A stretch of 64,000 nucleotides of DNA from Prunella strophiata (Eukaryota; Chordata; Aves; Passeriformes; Prunellidae). A model generated the notes under the pieces. The model was not told the DNA's origin. It saw only the letters and a program-made list of their open reading frames with translations, and made no database searches. The position numbers were made by a program, and so were the translations under genes. Of the stretch, positions 26,905-40,959 are shown one piece after another. The stretch is from assembly GCA_036583965.1 (NCBI GenBank), contig JAZBQD010000014.1:37682990-37746989 (forward strand), given 5' to 3'. Positions within the stretch are counted from its first letter, which is position 1, and every line of letters starts with the position of its first letter.

Positions 26905-29900
26905 CAAGAGTAACAGGAGGCTGCAGAGCCCACATGCTGTATGTAATCCTGCAACAATAGCAAACTTTTTTGCTTTCTGACATTTTTTTCCTCCTTGCTC
27001 TGTATTTCCCTAGAAACCTCACAGTCAAGTTTATTCTAATTTTGCCCTTTCTTCTGTCAGGTTATTTTTACTCCTGCATTCCTAATGTAGCTTGAAATTA
27101 ATGCAGCCTTTTTATTTATATATCAGCCTCCCAAATGGTGTATGCACAGTTTGAGGAGAGATATAATTACAGGCTGCTGTGGAAGAGCACAACAGGCTGG
27201 TGTCATTACATTCCCAGGCAAACTTCAGCTTTGTTTGGAATTCATGGCATATTGGATTTAAAAAAAAAAAAAAAAAAAAAAAGTTTGATCTGAATGTCAT
27301 TCCCCTAGACCTGATAATAATCTAAATTAGATCAGGACACAGGCAGTATCCCTGTGCAGCACCAGAAATCACAGAAAAAGGGGCTGAGAGAACATGTCCC
27401 TGCTGCCTGACTGACAGGGCAGTCCTTCATCCAGGGATTTTTGAGCCCAAATAAGCAATGAGGTAGTTTTGATGAATACTTTAATTAAAAGCACACCAGA
27501 CAAACACATCTAAAACTAAGAAATGGAGGTACAAAATTAATGAGAAAAACCTAAGTCCTCTTTGAAATGACTCCCACTCTTGGATTTGTAATGTGTTGTC
27601 AAACTGTGGATAAATCACTTCTTGCCAAAAATAAAAAGGTAAACCTTGCATTGCTATGTGAGAAGAGGTTTAGCTGTGACCCACTGGGGCCAGCCATGGC
27701 TGTGTATTTCATATGGTGAGGGTTGCAAATGAGGAGAAAACCAAGGGACATTTTACCTGGAGACTCTGACCTGAAGCAGCTGCTAAAGAGCAATAAGAAG
27801 AGGTAAAAAAGAGAAGAAGGATTAAAACTTTCTAGCTGTTTTTCTAATGGCTTTTGTTGGGGTATCTTGCTGTGGCCTATGAATACTAGATAGAAAAAGT
27901 AGTAATAAAATTAGCATGCTTTTATTTCTTTAAATAAAGCTCACCTCACCTTATCAATTCCCCCAAGGGTACTGTGGTTGAGATTGACTCTGGCTGAAAA
28001 ATGGTTTTCTCATGCTATGAAACCCCAGAGTTTCTTAATCTCAGGGTCTTTGAACAAAAAAGAGAAGGTGAAGGGGAGCCTACAGAAAGCACCAGAGGAC
28101 AAGGCAGAAGAGCAAAAAACAAATTCTCAAACTTTCAAAACCTTTTTAATATACTAAATAGAGCCTCATTCAGGGATGCCACATATCTTTTTTTTGTAGG
28201 AGGGACTGGGGTTTAAACAACTGAGATTTAGCCTTTGTATCTGTCATTTCTATTCTGGCTAAATTCAATTTCCACTGAAGAATATTGGTTGAATCTCCTT
28301 AATTTGTTCTTTGTTTAAATGACATATATAATAGGGATGAAGGCAGGAAAAAAATGAAACAATTGCTTATGAAAATGAGACATTTTAATTAAATTCAAAC
28401 ATCATGGTACTTAGTATTGTTTAAGTAAGCCAGCACTTTTTGTTTGACATTGCTATGAGGTGGTTTTTCCCTTAAATAAATTTTGCATTCCAGTCCAGGT
28501 ATCAAACCAGGATTATTCTGAGTGTTCTCAATGAACACTCTGGCCAGTGGGACATTGCACAACCTTGTGGTCCACAGACCTTTGTAGTGTCAGTAAGTTG
28601 GTAAATTTGGATGGCACTTGTTTTACCTAGGTGTGGGCTAGATTAGCCTAATCTAATCATGGAGGCTTCCTCCTCTGGCAAAGGGGAAAGAGAGCATCCC
28701 CAAATGGCAGATCATCTCCTTAAGGGTTTCAGATTTGCAGGTTAAATACCCTTCTGTGAGTGCCTCCCTGCCTGCTCTGAGCATGGAGCTGGAAACAGAA
28801 GAGTGCTTTTGACATCTGTGCTTACTACTAGATGAATAAAAATAGAGAGATGACCTCATGCTTAAATCAAGTCTTTAATTTACTAGCTTTGGCACAAACT
28901 GTTGCACTAATTACTAGGAATTACTCCCACATTTCAGGGGGAAAAACCCAACAAAACAAAAATGGAAATAGTAGAATGTGTGGCACTTCAAAAAATCTTG
29001 TCCCAGGTAAGCAGTTTTATATAAAATGGGAAACCAAATTAAAATGAAAGAGGAGGGGACAAAAATTATCTCTGCAGCCTGTACAGTTTCAATCTCATAA
29101 GAAACCAGCTATAGTTGGTTTGGTGCTATTTTGAAAGGTATATAAAAACATCCCAAAAGAAAAATCTCATTACACTATGACAACAATAAAAACATTTTTT
29201 AGTTGACCAGTGGAGCAATTCTAGAGAAATACCTATGAAAGTACTGAGCAGAAAAACAAGTGGATGGGTTTGCTTACCTTTATGCAAAAACCTCAATGAG
29301 CAGGTTTGGTAGGAAATGGGGGGAGGCTCAGCTCTGCAGAACTCTCCATTTAGCAGGAGGGAGGACCTGTGTCACACTGTGTGCACTCCCACATATCCAT
29401 CAGTCATCTGAGGGAAAAAAAAAAGAAATTGGAGATGGACTTTGCTGGATGGCACTGAAAGGCACTGGAAACCCCCAGGTAACCAAGGAGGGCACTGTGA
29501 AATGCTTGAGACTAAAACCAAGGAGTGAGGGACCTCTGATTTGATCCATTCTTCTGATGATGCCTAATTGCTCCTCAGGTCTAAACAAGATTTAGCCTTT
29601 CCACATCACTGCAAAGGTGCAAGTGATTTCTCCCTTGAATATCAAGAAGAAGGAGCTTATTGGCTTATTGGCCACAGACACATGAGGGCTGTACCCCTGC
29701 CCTGCCTTGGCAGATCAGTCATGTACCCCATGGTCCCTCACCAAAAGCCCCTTTGTTTCTTGAGGGCTGAGTGTTGGATTTCACCAGCATCTCCACCCAA
29801 AATCTCTCTGACATGTTATTTCTTTTCTCTTAGAAGGCAGGACAAAAAATTCAGCAGTGTTTGCCCCTAGCTAGATATCAAACAAATGCACAATTACACA

Positions 29901-29976
29901 TTTGAAGTGGAGGTAGGGAACATTAAGGCTATTCCAATTATAAAACCACCCTACTCTTTCCTGAAACCTGTCATCA

Positions 29977-29977
<1 letters not shown>
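26905..29977. other. Non-coding unique sequence with one poly(A) run
   Basis: Holds the 23-base poly(A) run at 27260 and otherwise AT-rich sequence. No exon or transposon recognised. Confidence 0.55.
27260..27282 (+). repeat. Poly(A) run of 23 bases
   Basis: Uninterrupted A after ATTGGATTT. No polyadenylation signal or duplication marks it as a retroposed tail. Confidence 0.93.

Positions 29978-30016
<39 letters not shown>
29978..30016 (+). repeat. Poly(A) run of 39 bases
   Basis: Uninterrupted A from 29978 to 30016, between TCATCAC and GCGCCTTATTTC. No AATAAA lies just upstream, and I found no target-site duplication or recognisable retroposed body. It is best called a long mononucleotide repeat. 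Confidence 0.95.
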
Positions 30017-30017
<1 letters not shown>

Positions 30018-33000
30018 CGCCTTATTTCAGTGTGATATTTTGTAAAATGGCAATCCTGTGATAGTGATACGATTACTGCAAAGGCTGTATAATTGGATGA
30101 TTTAGGATGCAGAGCTTTTGAAATACATTGGGCTTGTTCCTTTCACTAAGATTGCTAACACTTTCTTTTAAGTCTTTCATTTTACATTAATGGATTCATT
30201 TTACAAAATCCCCTCTTATGCTAGTACTAGAAGGAAAGTCAGTTGGGCCAATTTGCTTTCTGTGCAATGTTTGTTAATGCACATCCTTCCACATGTCCCT
30301 GCATTCATCTCCACTCTAGCTGAAAAAATCTATTTTTTCTCTTGTATTTCCTGGAGATCTTTTCCTGCTCTCATTAATTTTTATTGCCTGGTCCAGATCA
30401 CTCTCTACTCTGCTAAACAACAGGCAAACAGAACTGAAATCATGTTCCTAGTAAAGTGGACAGCAAATTCCTCGAAAGGAAAAATAATAACCCCATGTAA
30501 TTTTTTCCACTCAGTCCCTTACACAGTCTGGCACTTGAGTTGTTTTTTTTTAAATCACTAACTACATCAGCTGGGGTTTTCTGTGTTCTGTCATCAGTCA
30601 CATCTAGCTTTTTCCCTCCATCCCATCTGCAAATTAATCCAGCATCCCCTGGGGTAAATTCATTGTTCAAATCATTCCTGTCAGCAGCTTGTGAAGGTCT
30701 TGGCTGGCTCACCAGTGCAAACACTGATCCCAGACCTTGTCACCTCAGCTGGGACACAGCTGCTCAGTGCCATGCCAGGCTGAGTCCTGTCCCCCAGCGA
30801 GGGCCAGGCCCCCCCATGGCACAAAGATACAGCAAATTTTGTCTCTCAGCAAGAGGTAGGGTTAGGGCTTTCTCTTATTCATCACCCAAGAGGGACAGAA
30901 ATACTTTTTTACTCCACTACATGGAGTAAACCCTGAAAGGGTTGTGCTCCCCCCTAACACACATCACAAAAAGAGACCTTAGTTAATTGTTCTTCCCAAT
31001 CTGCCTGCTCTAAGAGGAACTAGCTGGTGCCAATGAATAATAAAGTGAGTATTTGCATATTTTCTTTTTTTTTCTTTTCTAAGTTAAATATTTGGTGTCA
31101 TTCACCAACTATAGATCTGTCTTATCACCCCTTTTTGAGATGATTTATACTCTGAGCACTCCATGGCTCACCTACAGAAGGTGGAAGTGCTGGCCTGCTG
31201 AACAGTGCCAGTTTCAAAACCAATTATTTCCTTTCTCTTTTGATTAGAAGAAAAAGGTGGCAAAATCTCTTTGCTTTGCATATTGCCTACCTCCTTTCTT
31301 TGAGCCAAGTTATTTCCACAATCCATTCAAGGCATCAGAGCTAGTCAGTTTAGTGGAAACCCTTCCCTCTGAGCTGAAAGGACACAGCCTCAGCTCCTGA
31401 GGAGCTCTTCCCCTTGGAAGTGTGGAGACATGGTGACCACTGAGAGACTGGATTCACTCCAAGGCTCAAAGCATTGGCTCTGTGTGACAGAGCCTCAGCA
31501 TCCTCATTGGGAAAAGTAATCCTGCCCAGCTGGCTGAGTGCAAAACTGACAGAAAAAACACTCTGATCAATTCTTTGTTTTTAATCTGAATACCACTGAG
31601 GTGAAGCTTAACTAAACAACATATAGAGTTGGGCTCAAGTAACTATGTAGAATAAGAAAAATTGTTCTCACTGGGATTGTTAGGTTACAGGAGCCATTTT
31701 AGTGCTTTTACAATATTATAAGGATAGTATTTGAGAGTAATTAATTTTCTAGTTTATCTGCAGAGGGCTTGAGTAGAGATAATTGTGTTTTATGGTGCTT
31801 GAGAGAATCCAGAAAGCAGTTCAATGTCAACTTTTCTGCTGAGGCAATCCACTCTTGCAGATTAAATACTGATAAACATACCAAAGATACACAGCTCCTG
31901 GTAAATGCTAAAGCCCATCATACTGTAAGTGTAATTTTGATGATGACTACTTTGCCACTAATTCAAAACAACACCTGTCATTGTGTTTGAAGTAGGCAAA
32001 GTGCTGAAACAACAGTGCTGGAAGGTGTGCTCCTTTATTCAGAGATGCCTTACAGAGACACAAGTGCAGCATCAGCTCCTGCAAATCGACTCCTCTTCAT
32101 GTTTCCACTGTCTTTTGGGAAAGGCTGTGGCTTTCAGAGCATGAAAAAAGTCTCTTTGCTCATCCCTGATCTCTCTGCCAAAATAGGGAGCAGCAGAGTG
32201 CTTCTTACAGCTTTTGCAAGAGGCTTCCTTGACTGTGGTTGAATAACACACAGAATAACATCCATGATACCATGTCCCTTTGTGGGTGAAAACTAACAAG
32301 AAGCAGCAAATACCTTTGCTCCTAACCAATGCAGATGATGGTTCATTCACTGCCCCCTCATGCTCTGCCTCTCCAAAATCCTGCTTGCTGGGCATCCCTG
32401 TATCACCTGTCACCTTCCTTAAGGATACAACTAATTCCTCTGTTCCTGTTTGCAATGTGTCAGCCACTATATGCCTTTCATATTCTTCTTGGCCAATGAA
32501 AACCTAAAAGTTAACTTGCCTAAGACAAGTTGAAAGACACATACCAAGAACCAGTGGGCTACAGCATCCAATTCCTCTGCTTTTGCATCCACATCAGATC
32601 AGCCTGGGTTTGCCATGCTGCTCAGTGCTGAAGCACACCCTCGTCAAGCCCTGGGAGGAGAGCAGGGTGCACTGGCAGGGTGGGCACAGGAGAGCTCCCC
32701 ATCTCACACACACACCCCAAGGATCTGCCCTGGGCAGGGCTGGTGGAGCTCTGCACATCCTCTGCCCTCAGCTTGGGGTGGTGTCACTGCACACACCAGC
32801 CAAGAGCTCCTGAGTTTTCATCATTTGTGTGACCAACACTAATTTACTGTTTAATTCCAACTCAGTGAGAAGCATCTTTCTCCCAACAGGAAACATTACT
32901 GATATCAGATGGGGCTAGCACTGGCAGTGGGGCAGAAATCTATGCTTTGAAGTAAGACATTATTAGAGCAGACTGTCTCCCCCTCTTCTATTTTAAATAA

Positions 33001-34600
33001 TATATTGTTATTTAACAAGAATTTAGCAATCACAATGCAAGTTTAAATACAAAGCAACAGTTATAGATTAATTAAAAGGCACATGATTAAAACAAATCAT
33101 TTTGAAGATTGATAACTTTGCAACTAATTTTATGTTTCATAATTCCTGTTCTCCAATATTTTTTGCAATAGTCAATGGCAATTAAGTAACCTTATACCAT
33201 TCAGCCAAAGCTAAAAGAACTTTGGACATTTGATTCTATCTATTAACTACTCTATTGAACAAAATAGCCAAAGCCCCAACTTCATTTTCATAACAAAATT
33301 TCTTGAGGACAGTTTCTGTCCCCAGCTTCTTCAAAATAAGAATGAGTTAGAAGAAGCCAGATTTGTCCTGAGGGACAATGGAGGTCACCTCTGTCACATG
33401 AAACTGCTCCAGGAGAGCTGTGAAAAGATGCTGGTCATGTCTACTGGCTTTCACCCAGTCACAACCTCTCCAGAGGGGAACGATGATCTCCCAGCCTCTG
33501 CTGCAGAAAAATAATTCCCAATGGGCCATTATATTCTGTGCACTGAGGTGCAAAGACAAAAAGCTCCATTAAAGCAAATCTGAAGTCAAAGAGAAGAAGA
33601 GAAATAAGATGTCATGACCCTGAAAAGGATATGGCAACTAAAACTGTGTCACTTAGGGGACTTTGAAATAGCAAATTAAAATACTTCTGGAACACAAGCA
33701 GGCAAATGTAATACCAGCTAATGATAAAAAATGCAACACCTGAGCCATAATTCCAACAGACAAGATCTGGAAACCATCTGACTTCATACTTACCTGTGCC
33801 TGCTAAAGAACCTGGTGGTCAACTGGAGGTGGCTGGGAGGGCTCATGGCTGAGCTACTGTGCTGGAGTTCTCCATGGGTCACCTCACACACCTCCCATTC
33901 TCAGGGCCAGAGCTGCAGTCTCACCAGGAGCACCTGAAGATGAGGGTGCAGAGACCCTCTGCCCACCCAGTCAGAAATTGCCCCTCACCCACACATGAAA
34001 ATTCCATGGGTGTACTGGGGACCATGAAGCAGGCAATAAGCCTAGTAATAGATGTATGCAGGAAAACAACTTTAAAAAGCACTGTAGGATTGAAAGTCTT
34101 CTCTAACAAAATGCAGGATGTCAGCCTCAGTTGATTAGCATTACAACTGAAATGTGCTTATAAATATGTCATTTTTGTAGCACTCAGAAACCTCGGGAGC
34201 ATTAGACAGTGCTCAGGACACTTTCCCTAAAATGCAACCTACAAAAATGTTCTCATTTTCCTCAACACGCTGGAGAAAAGATAAAAGCTTTATTGGTACT
34301 CAGGCATCACACAAAGGCCAAGGGGAACATATGGGCAACATGTTATTACAGTGTTTATGGGCATTTTCCCAGCAACATTGGCCAGCATGGAACATAGGAC
34401 ACTGACCTAGGTGTGGACCTGGGATTGTCCTGGGAGGCAGCTCCTACATCCACAAAACAGTGACAACAACCCATTACTGAGAATCTCTCACAGACATCTG
34501 TTAATTATTTTATGACACACAAAGCCAAGAGAAAACAAGTACCAGGGAAAGTGCTTCCCCAGTGGCAATTTATGGCCCCACCTTGGTACCTGCAGGCAGA
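30017..34600. other. Non-coding unique sequence
   Basis: An AT-rich block at 32990-33200 contains ATTAATTAAAAGG and similar text and could be conserved non-coding DNA. 32600-32810 is a small GC-richer patch open in two plus-strand frames. No exon recognised. Confidence 0.5.
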
Positions 34601-37600
34601 GGCAGACACTTTGCACTGATAACAACCAGAACCTCCAGGTAATGAGTCTTCAGAACTGCCATGAGCTAAAATGTAGCAGATCCTCCCCAGTTTTCAAAGG
34701 TGGTAGAATTTGGGGTGTCCTTTCTTGCTGCTCCTTTCTGCCTAAGAGGAAAACACCACCTCCTTTCAGTGTGGACTTGGCACCTCAGCCATGCCCATGT
34801 CATGTTCCCACAGTCACTCTCAGGCAGGGTGACTGGGGGTGTCAGATCAGCTTATGGGTCTGAGCAGGCACTGACCTCAGCCCGCTCATTTGATGTGTCA
34901 GGTCTCAGTGTGCTCTCAACCTGCACCCAAGGCACCCCTCAGTGGCACCACAGTGCAGCTACTGACACCCACACAGAGGGGCAGTGCCAGGTGGAAAGGG
35001 CAGACCCAGCCATCCCCCTGCACTCTAAACTCAGCTTGAGCACATCAAGGTAGACTTGGTGAAGATGGTTATTGGAGAAGATGGTTATACTGCCACTTAG
35101 GATGTTTCAGTGACATGCTCTACAGTGATCTGAGCACAAGTTGAATATGACCTCATTGCTTCTGTGATGAAAACTCAACATTATATGGATTTGAAACAAA
35201 AGAAATAGCACTAAATCACTAAGAACAAGCACCACACAAGTGCAGTTGGCTGACAGTTAGATGCATTGGCTGCCAGTGAATTTTAGTTTGTGTCTGTGTA
35301 TACTTTTTTTTTTGTGCTTTTGTTTATGAAGTATACAAGGATATCTAGGAGGCAATACTTGAAGCAGAGGGCACAAGGCATGCTCAAAAGTCAGACTTGA
35401 AAATAGGATTTAAGTGCATTTTTAAACTTATTTGATTATGTCATCATCAAAAGTTAAGGTTGGGATTGTTTCAATTAACTGACCTAAACCTTTTCTTCCA
35501 CTGTGATTCTGTATTTTAAGGACATATTAAGGAAGAACCATCATTAGCCAAAGTTTAGGCAATACATATGGTCTAATTATTAATTAAGTCAAAATACAGA
35601 TTAAATAACATTGATTAAGACATCTTTTCCAAGCCTTGTTTTCTCTCACCCTGAAATGAGTATAAACACATAGCTGTCTGTCTCGTCTCTGAAGGGAGAT
35701 TTACTTAATATTTCTGATGTGATTTTACCTTTTGGAAAATGTCTATGTCCCCATTTATATTATGATTTGTCACCTGATTATTCCTTATTATTTCAGAGTT
35801 ATCATACTCTACCTGGATGCATGTTTGGTAGTCTCCCTTTTCAAGGGTATACAAATGATTAAAAGTTTATTTTCACAAAGTATGTGGAGTGATTTTCTCT
35901 GCTAAATACCAAAACAATATTCAATTGGGAGAATTAAGCTTATGAAAGAGATGTTAAGGCAATGTCAAAGATCTTTCAGGAAGACGGAACTTCTATGCAA
36001 TAACAACATGGTTGGATTAACTTTACAACAAAAGGAAATTAGACTGGATTTCTACAGAGTCAGTTTTGTTATTCTAGCTAACAATATGATTAACATTGAA
36101 TGAATAGTAAAGGCCTCATTCATGCTTCGCTTAGCCCAAATTAATGTGACTGATTACCCAGCCTCTCTGTACTGGCAGAAATTCCCGTGTCTCCTAGGCT
36201 CATTTATCCAGAAAGTCTCACTTCTAAGGAACTTGACCCCAGGTAGAAAAAAAACAATAGCTGAAGCCTTTGAAGCATTTGCACTTCATTGCCTTTTCCT
36301 CTGGGCAACCAGCTCCACCTTCATGTGGGGGTACAAGTCTACAGCCCCAAAGATCCAGCTGGGCTCCCTTGTAGACATGCAGTTTGACAAGTAACTTCAG
36401 GAACCGTTCCTTTCTCAGGGAGGTTCATTTTTTTCTTAAATTATTTCCATGCTCCACATTGCCAATAACCAGACCATCCTAGACAGAGGTTAGTACTAGG
36501 CTTGGGATTAGCTGCTTGCCCTCGTTGAGGACCATCCCTGACTGCCCAGGGCGCCATGAATTAAAGCTGCTGCTGAATGACCCCTTTCTCCCAAGCACCT
36601 GAGGAACCTGAGAAGATCTTATGGGCTGTGAAAATTACAATATGCACATCAAGTGCTGTTTGTGTTCACAGTGAAAAAATAAGTCAGCACAGACTGACAT
36701 CAACGTCAGCATGATGAAGGTTGCAGAAAAAAACCTAATATGTAGATTGATCCTAAGAGGCAGGAAACCAGGCAGGAGCAGTTAACTCCCATCCCTCCTG
36801 CTGCCACTGCCCCATCACAACAGTAACACTGGAGCAATCCACTGCCAACGTGAAGAGCCTTGACTTTGCCTTCTCCTCATCCTCGCCTAAGAACAACACA
36901 GGTGAAAACCGGAGGCAGTGAAGACAGTACACGTGCATGAGCAGGCAGTTGTCTCTTTGTGAGCTCACATACTCCTTAGGTTATCCCTCAAAATCCCTTC
37001 CACATTCCACCACAGGAGCCTGACTCTCACAAATGCACAGAAGGCACCTGCAAGACTGAGTGCCTTTTGTGGTTTCCAGACCTGCTGGTGCTTGAATCCA
37101 ACACCCACCCCCCACCAAGAAAGCCTTCAGCTGGATTTCTAGAGCTGGACTGAATGGGGAACTGAATCCTGGCTTTATCCTTATGCATTCATAAGGATAT
37201 GAATCAAAGGGATTTCACTAAGGATGTAATGGCATTGACAGGGTACTCACTGGGGTATTGGCACTGACCAGTGGGAATCTTACTGGCCACCCTTCAACTT
37301 CTGTCTCTTTAATCACCAGATAAATGTCCATACTCTCTTAAATGGCACTAATTCTCCTGCTGAACAGAGTGCAAGGCAGCGCAGTGCTGCATTAGGGGCA
37401 GAGCCTGAGTGCAACCTGGAGGGCACAAAATGCCAGCAAAAGCACTGAGTCAGACCAGCTGCAGCTTACTTGGCTTCTGCTACTGGCAAGGTACTGGGAG
37501 GAGTGGCACCTGGAGATGGCTTTTGGGAGCCAGAGGAAGACAGGGAAATGTGGGAAGAGGAGGACTGAAGAATGCTCTGATGGTCTGTGGGTGGGAGAGG

Positions 37601-39251
37601 AGGAAAGCAGGTTGCTCAGAGTGAAAATCCAGAGAAAACTCTGACACACCTAGGGGAGTCACATTATGTTGTCACAATACTTCCATTTTTAAAGGCACTC
37701 AAAGAAGCTGAATGCCCTACATAGTATAAGGAAGTTTATCCAAGCTGGAGAATAGGGCATGGATCCTACCACTGGTGAAGTGAAGGCAGCACCTCCTTTT
37801 TCAGTGCATTTGCCCAACAAGAGCACCTGAAGGAAACTAATTCAGTCATTTAGTGAATTACTTTGAATGCAATTCTTAACACTATAAGCTAGGTAAATCT
37901 TAACTGCTGTGTTACTTCAGATAGACAAAATCCAAACCCAGTCTCATGCCAAGGCTTGACATTAAACCAATTACTGCTGACTGTGAAGCACATGCACATC
38001 TTGAAGGCTTTTGATCTTTCAGAATGGGTGACAGAAACTTCTCCTTGCAACATGCTCCATACTGAAATGATCTGGCTGTGGTGCCACGACTCTAAACACT
38101 GGCATGTGCTGCAGACAATTTGACTCACAGAAAAAAAGCTTTACTCCTTTACACTGGTCACTGGTTTGAGCAGTGGAAAACCACCATTTTGGTCCATTTT
38201 CACAAACTCACATGAGAAGAACAGGAGAAATTTCTGAATACCTTCTCTAAATCACATGCAGTTGTCACTACTGGCAGCTCCTGCATGACAGTGTCTGTGT
38301 CTCCTGAACATCTTTCTGGCATCTGCAATGCACATGTCACTGGCAACCAGAACCAAACCAAATCCTCCTCAAGTCCTCTACAACAAACAAGAGAAGAATG
38401 GGAAAGTATCCCAATACTCTTCCTGGCAAAACTCTACAGAGGCTTAATTTTATCACTATCATGTAGACTATGTCTGCAAAAGTAAACAAAACAAAGAAAA
38501 AGGTTCCTCCAAGAATATGCATGTAATTTTCATAGAAGAGTAAGTCCTTGAGTCATTCAAAGGACAAAGCTGTGCTAAATCTAGGTGGTATAACCCCATT
38601 TTTCAGCCCTACATGCTCTAAATATTTCACATCCAGCAACATTAATGAGTACTCCCAAAAGTAAAATCAAGAAATTGATACAGAAATTAGCATTATGATA
38701 CATATATATATATATCTGTTTGACTCTAGCCTGGAAAAATAAAATATTTGTACATTAAATTGGAAAGCCCCATAGTCCAGAATATGGTTCCAGAATGAAA
38801 ATAATTAAAAGAAAACTGCATTCCAATAGATCGTGATAGTTAGTCCTTAGCTAAAAGCAAATCCATGTTTAATTTTAAAGATTAGCCATTAGGACATAGT
38901 CTGAATAGTAGTCTGAGCAAGAAACAGAAAAGGTGATCAGATTTTGTTACTTTTTCTGCTGTTGCTTTTTTCATGGTACTTAATCCATCTACAAACTTAA
39001 CTCTTTTGTACAAAACGTTTTGTAGAACTTACTGACTTCATGTTTTTGAAGATTATCCTGACAGAGCCAGTAACACAGAGCATCGTTTTGATGATGGCAA
39101 TGATGTTGAAAACCAGTGGGATAACCATTCCCCTTCCTGAAATGGCTTTTATGAGCATTTCTAGAAACAAAATAATAATAATATTAATAGTAATATGGCA
39201 TTTGAGAAGACTGCAGAATCCTTTCAGAATAACACTAAAGGACATTTAAAG
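34601..39251. other. Non-coding unique sequence with AT-rich block
   Basis: 35400-35880 is strongly AT-rich with CTAATTATTAATTAAG (two TAATTA-type cores) and could be an enhancer-like conserved block. 37080-37120 has a short C-rich run. Only the (TA)n repeat is clear. Confidence 0.5.
38701..38716 (+). repeat. (TA)n dinucleotide repeat
   Basis: About eight TA units. No other feature is attached. Confidence 0.85.
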
Positions 39252-39710
39252 CATGATGAGATGCTGGAGCATGTCCAGAGAAGGACAACAAGGCTGGTGA
39301 AAGACCTGGAGCACATGTCCTGTGAGGAGCCTCTGAGGGAGCTGGGGTTGTTTAGCCTGAAGAAGAGGAGATCTTGTCACTCTCTACAATCACCTGGAAG
39401 GAGGCTGTAGCAGGTGGGGGTTGGTCTCTTCTCCCAGGCAAGCAGCAACAGGACAAGAGGACAGAGTCTTAAGCCACACCAGGGGGGGTTTAGATTGGAC
39501 ATCAGGAAGAAATTCTTCACAGAAAGGGTGACTGGGCACTGGAATGTGCTGTCCAGGGAGGTGGTAGAGTCATCATCCCTGGAGGTGTTTAAGGAAAGAC
39601 TGGATGTGGCACTCAGTGCCATGGTCTGGTCGACAAGGTGGTGTTATGTCATAGGTTGGACTTGATGATGTCAGAGGTCTTTTCTAACTTTATTGATTCT
39701 GTGATTCTGT
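39252..39710 (+). mobile_element. CR1 LINE fragment with 3' end
   Basis: Recognisable CR1 3' sequence: GCTGGAGCATGTCCAGAGAA, then TTTAGATTGGACATCAGGAA, TGGCACTCAGTGCCATGGT, and a 3' end in tandem ATTCTGTG repeats near 39693-39710. An internal piece around 39370 looks deleted relative to the family. The frame is broken. This is the best-preserved repeat in the window. Confidence 0.92.
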
Positions 39711-40959
39711 GGGTTTGGGGAGAATAAAGACAGGACTCAAGTCCTGGAAAGACAAATATGATACCAGAATCCAGAGTAGGATACATATGGGATTAATTAC
39801 ACAACAAGACACTATACACAAATACATCTGCACACTGCATTACATACTATCTTTTTCTAAATCTAGCAAGTTTCCCTGCTCTGTCCTGCTCATACAGTTT
39901 TCCAGGCTGCCTGTTACAAGGACAGAAGTCATTTACCCAAGGTAACACTCCTAGGAAATCCCTCGGGATGGATGAAAAGCAGGAGCTCTGCAGGGCCTCC
40001 TGCCGGGAGCCCTTTGATGTCAGCCGCATGTCCCCGCTTGGCAGCAGGCAGGTACTGCACACGGTGGCCCTGTGCCAGCCACACTGGGCATCCTGGCTCC
40101 TGGCAGAGAAAGCGTGTCACTCCCGGGAAGGAAAACCTCCTCTGGATGCCAGGGGAGCAAAACAAAATGACTCCTGGCAGGATGCAGAACAGGGATTGCT
40201 CAAGCACAGCGGATCCAGGTATCAGTTTGCAGAGTCAGAGACTGAAAAACTGACAAGGCAAATACAGCTGGGAGGAGGAGGAGGGACAGACAGATACAGA
40301 GGGGTCTCCCCCCTTGCAAGCCAAATATACTGCTTTTGGCAAAAACATGATTAAGATTTAATTAATTACTAGGTAAGAACAATCTTAGAATCCCTAAAGG
40401 AAAACCCCGAGTTGTTCTGCAGGAATAAGCCACCAAATTAATTTTTGTCAGCACTTGCATAATCCAGGCTAAGGCAGAACTAACATTAGACTTAAAATGC
40501 CTTTTAGAGCAAATCTTTGCCTTGCCCTGGACAGAATTAAATATCCATAAACATGCTCAGTTTTGGTATCACAAATAAATAGGTTTTCTGGTAAAATAAA
40601 CATATGGAATAGGTTTTATTTAGCTTATTTCATAAACCAAAACAGGCAAAAAATTCAGAAGGGCTGCCACTGAACACAACCATGCAGCTTCACTCTGAGA
40701 TGGACAGGGAGACACATTGAATGCCAAGTGGGAATATCTGGCTTCCACAATCAGCAAACTCTTTTCCCCACAGCCTCAATTTCTCCTCCAGAAAGACACA
40801 AGGTACTGTGTTTTCCATGCTTTTGCAGAGGACAGAACAACAGAGTAAGTTTGTCAGCTAAACATCTGCTTGGTAGTGTCACATAACATTCAAACCAAAA
40901 ACTTTCAACAGTCTTAAGAGACAGAGGGACTCCCTGTTGAGCTGCATGTGCCTTCCAAA
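39711..40959. other. Spacer between two opposed CR1 copies, with a moderately CpG-containing segment
   Basis: 39965-40140 retains about eight CpGs and is open on both strands (128 codons plus, 39968-40354; 92 codons minus). The plus frame ends with a glycine run from GGAGGAGGAGG. No domain is recognisable, so coding is doubtful. Confidence 0.4.
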
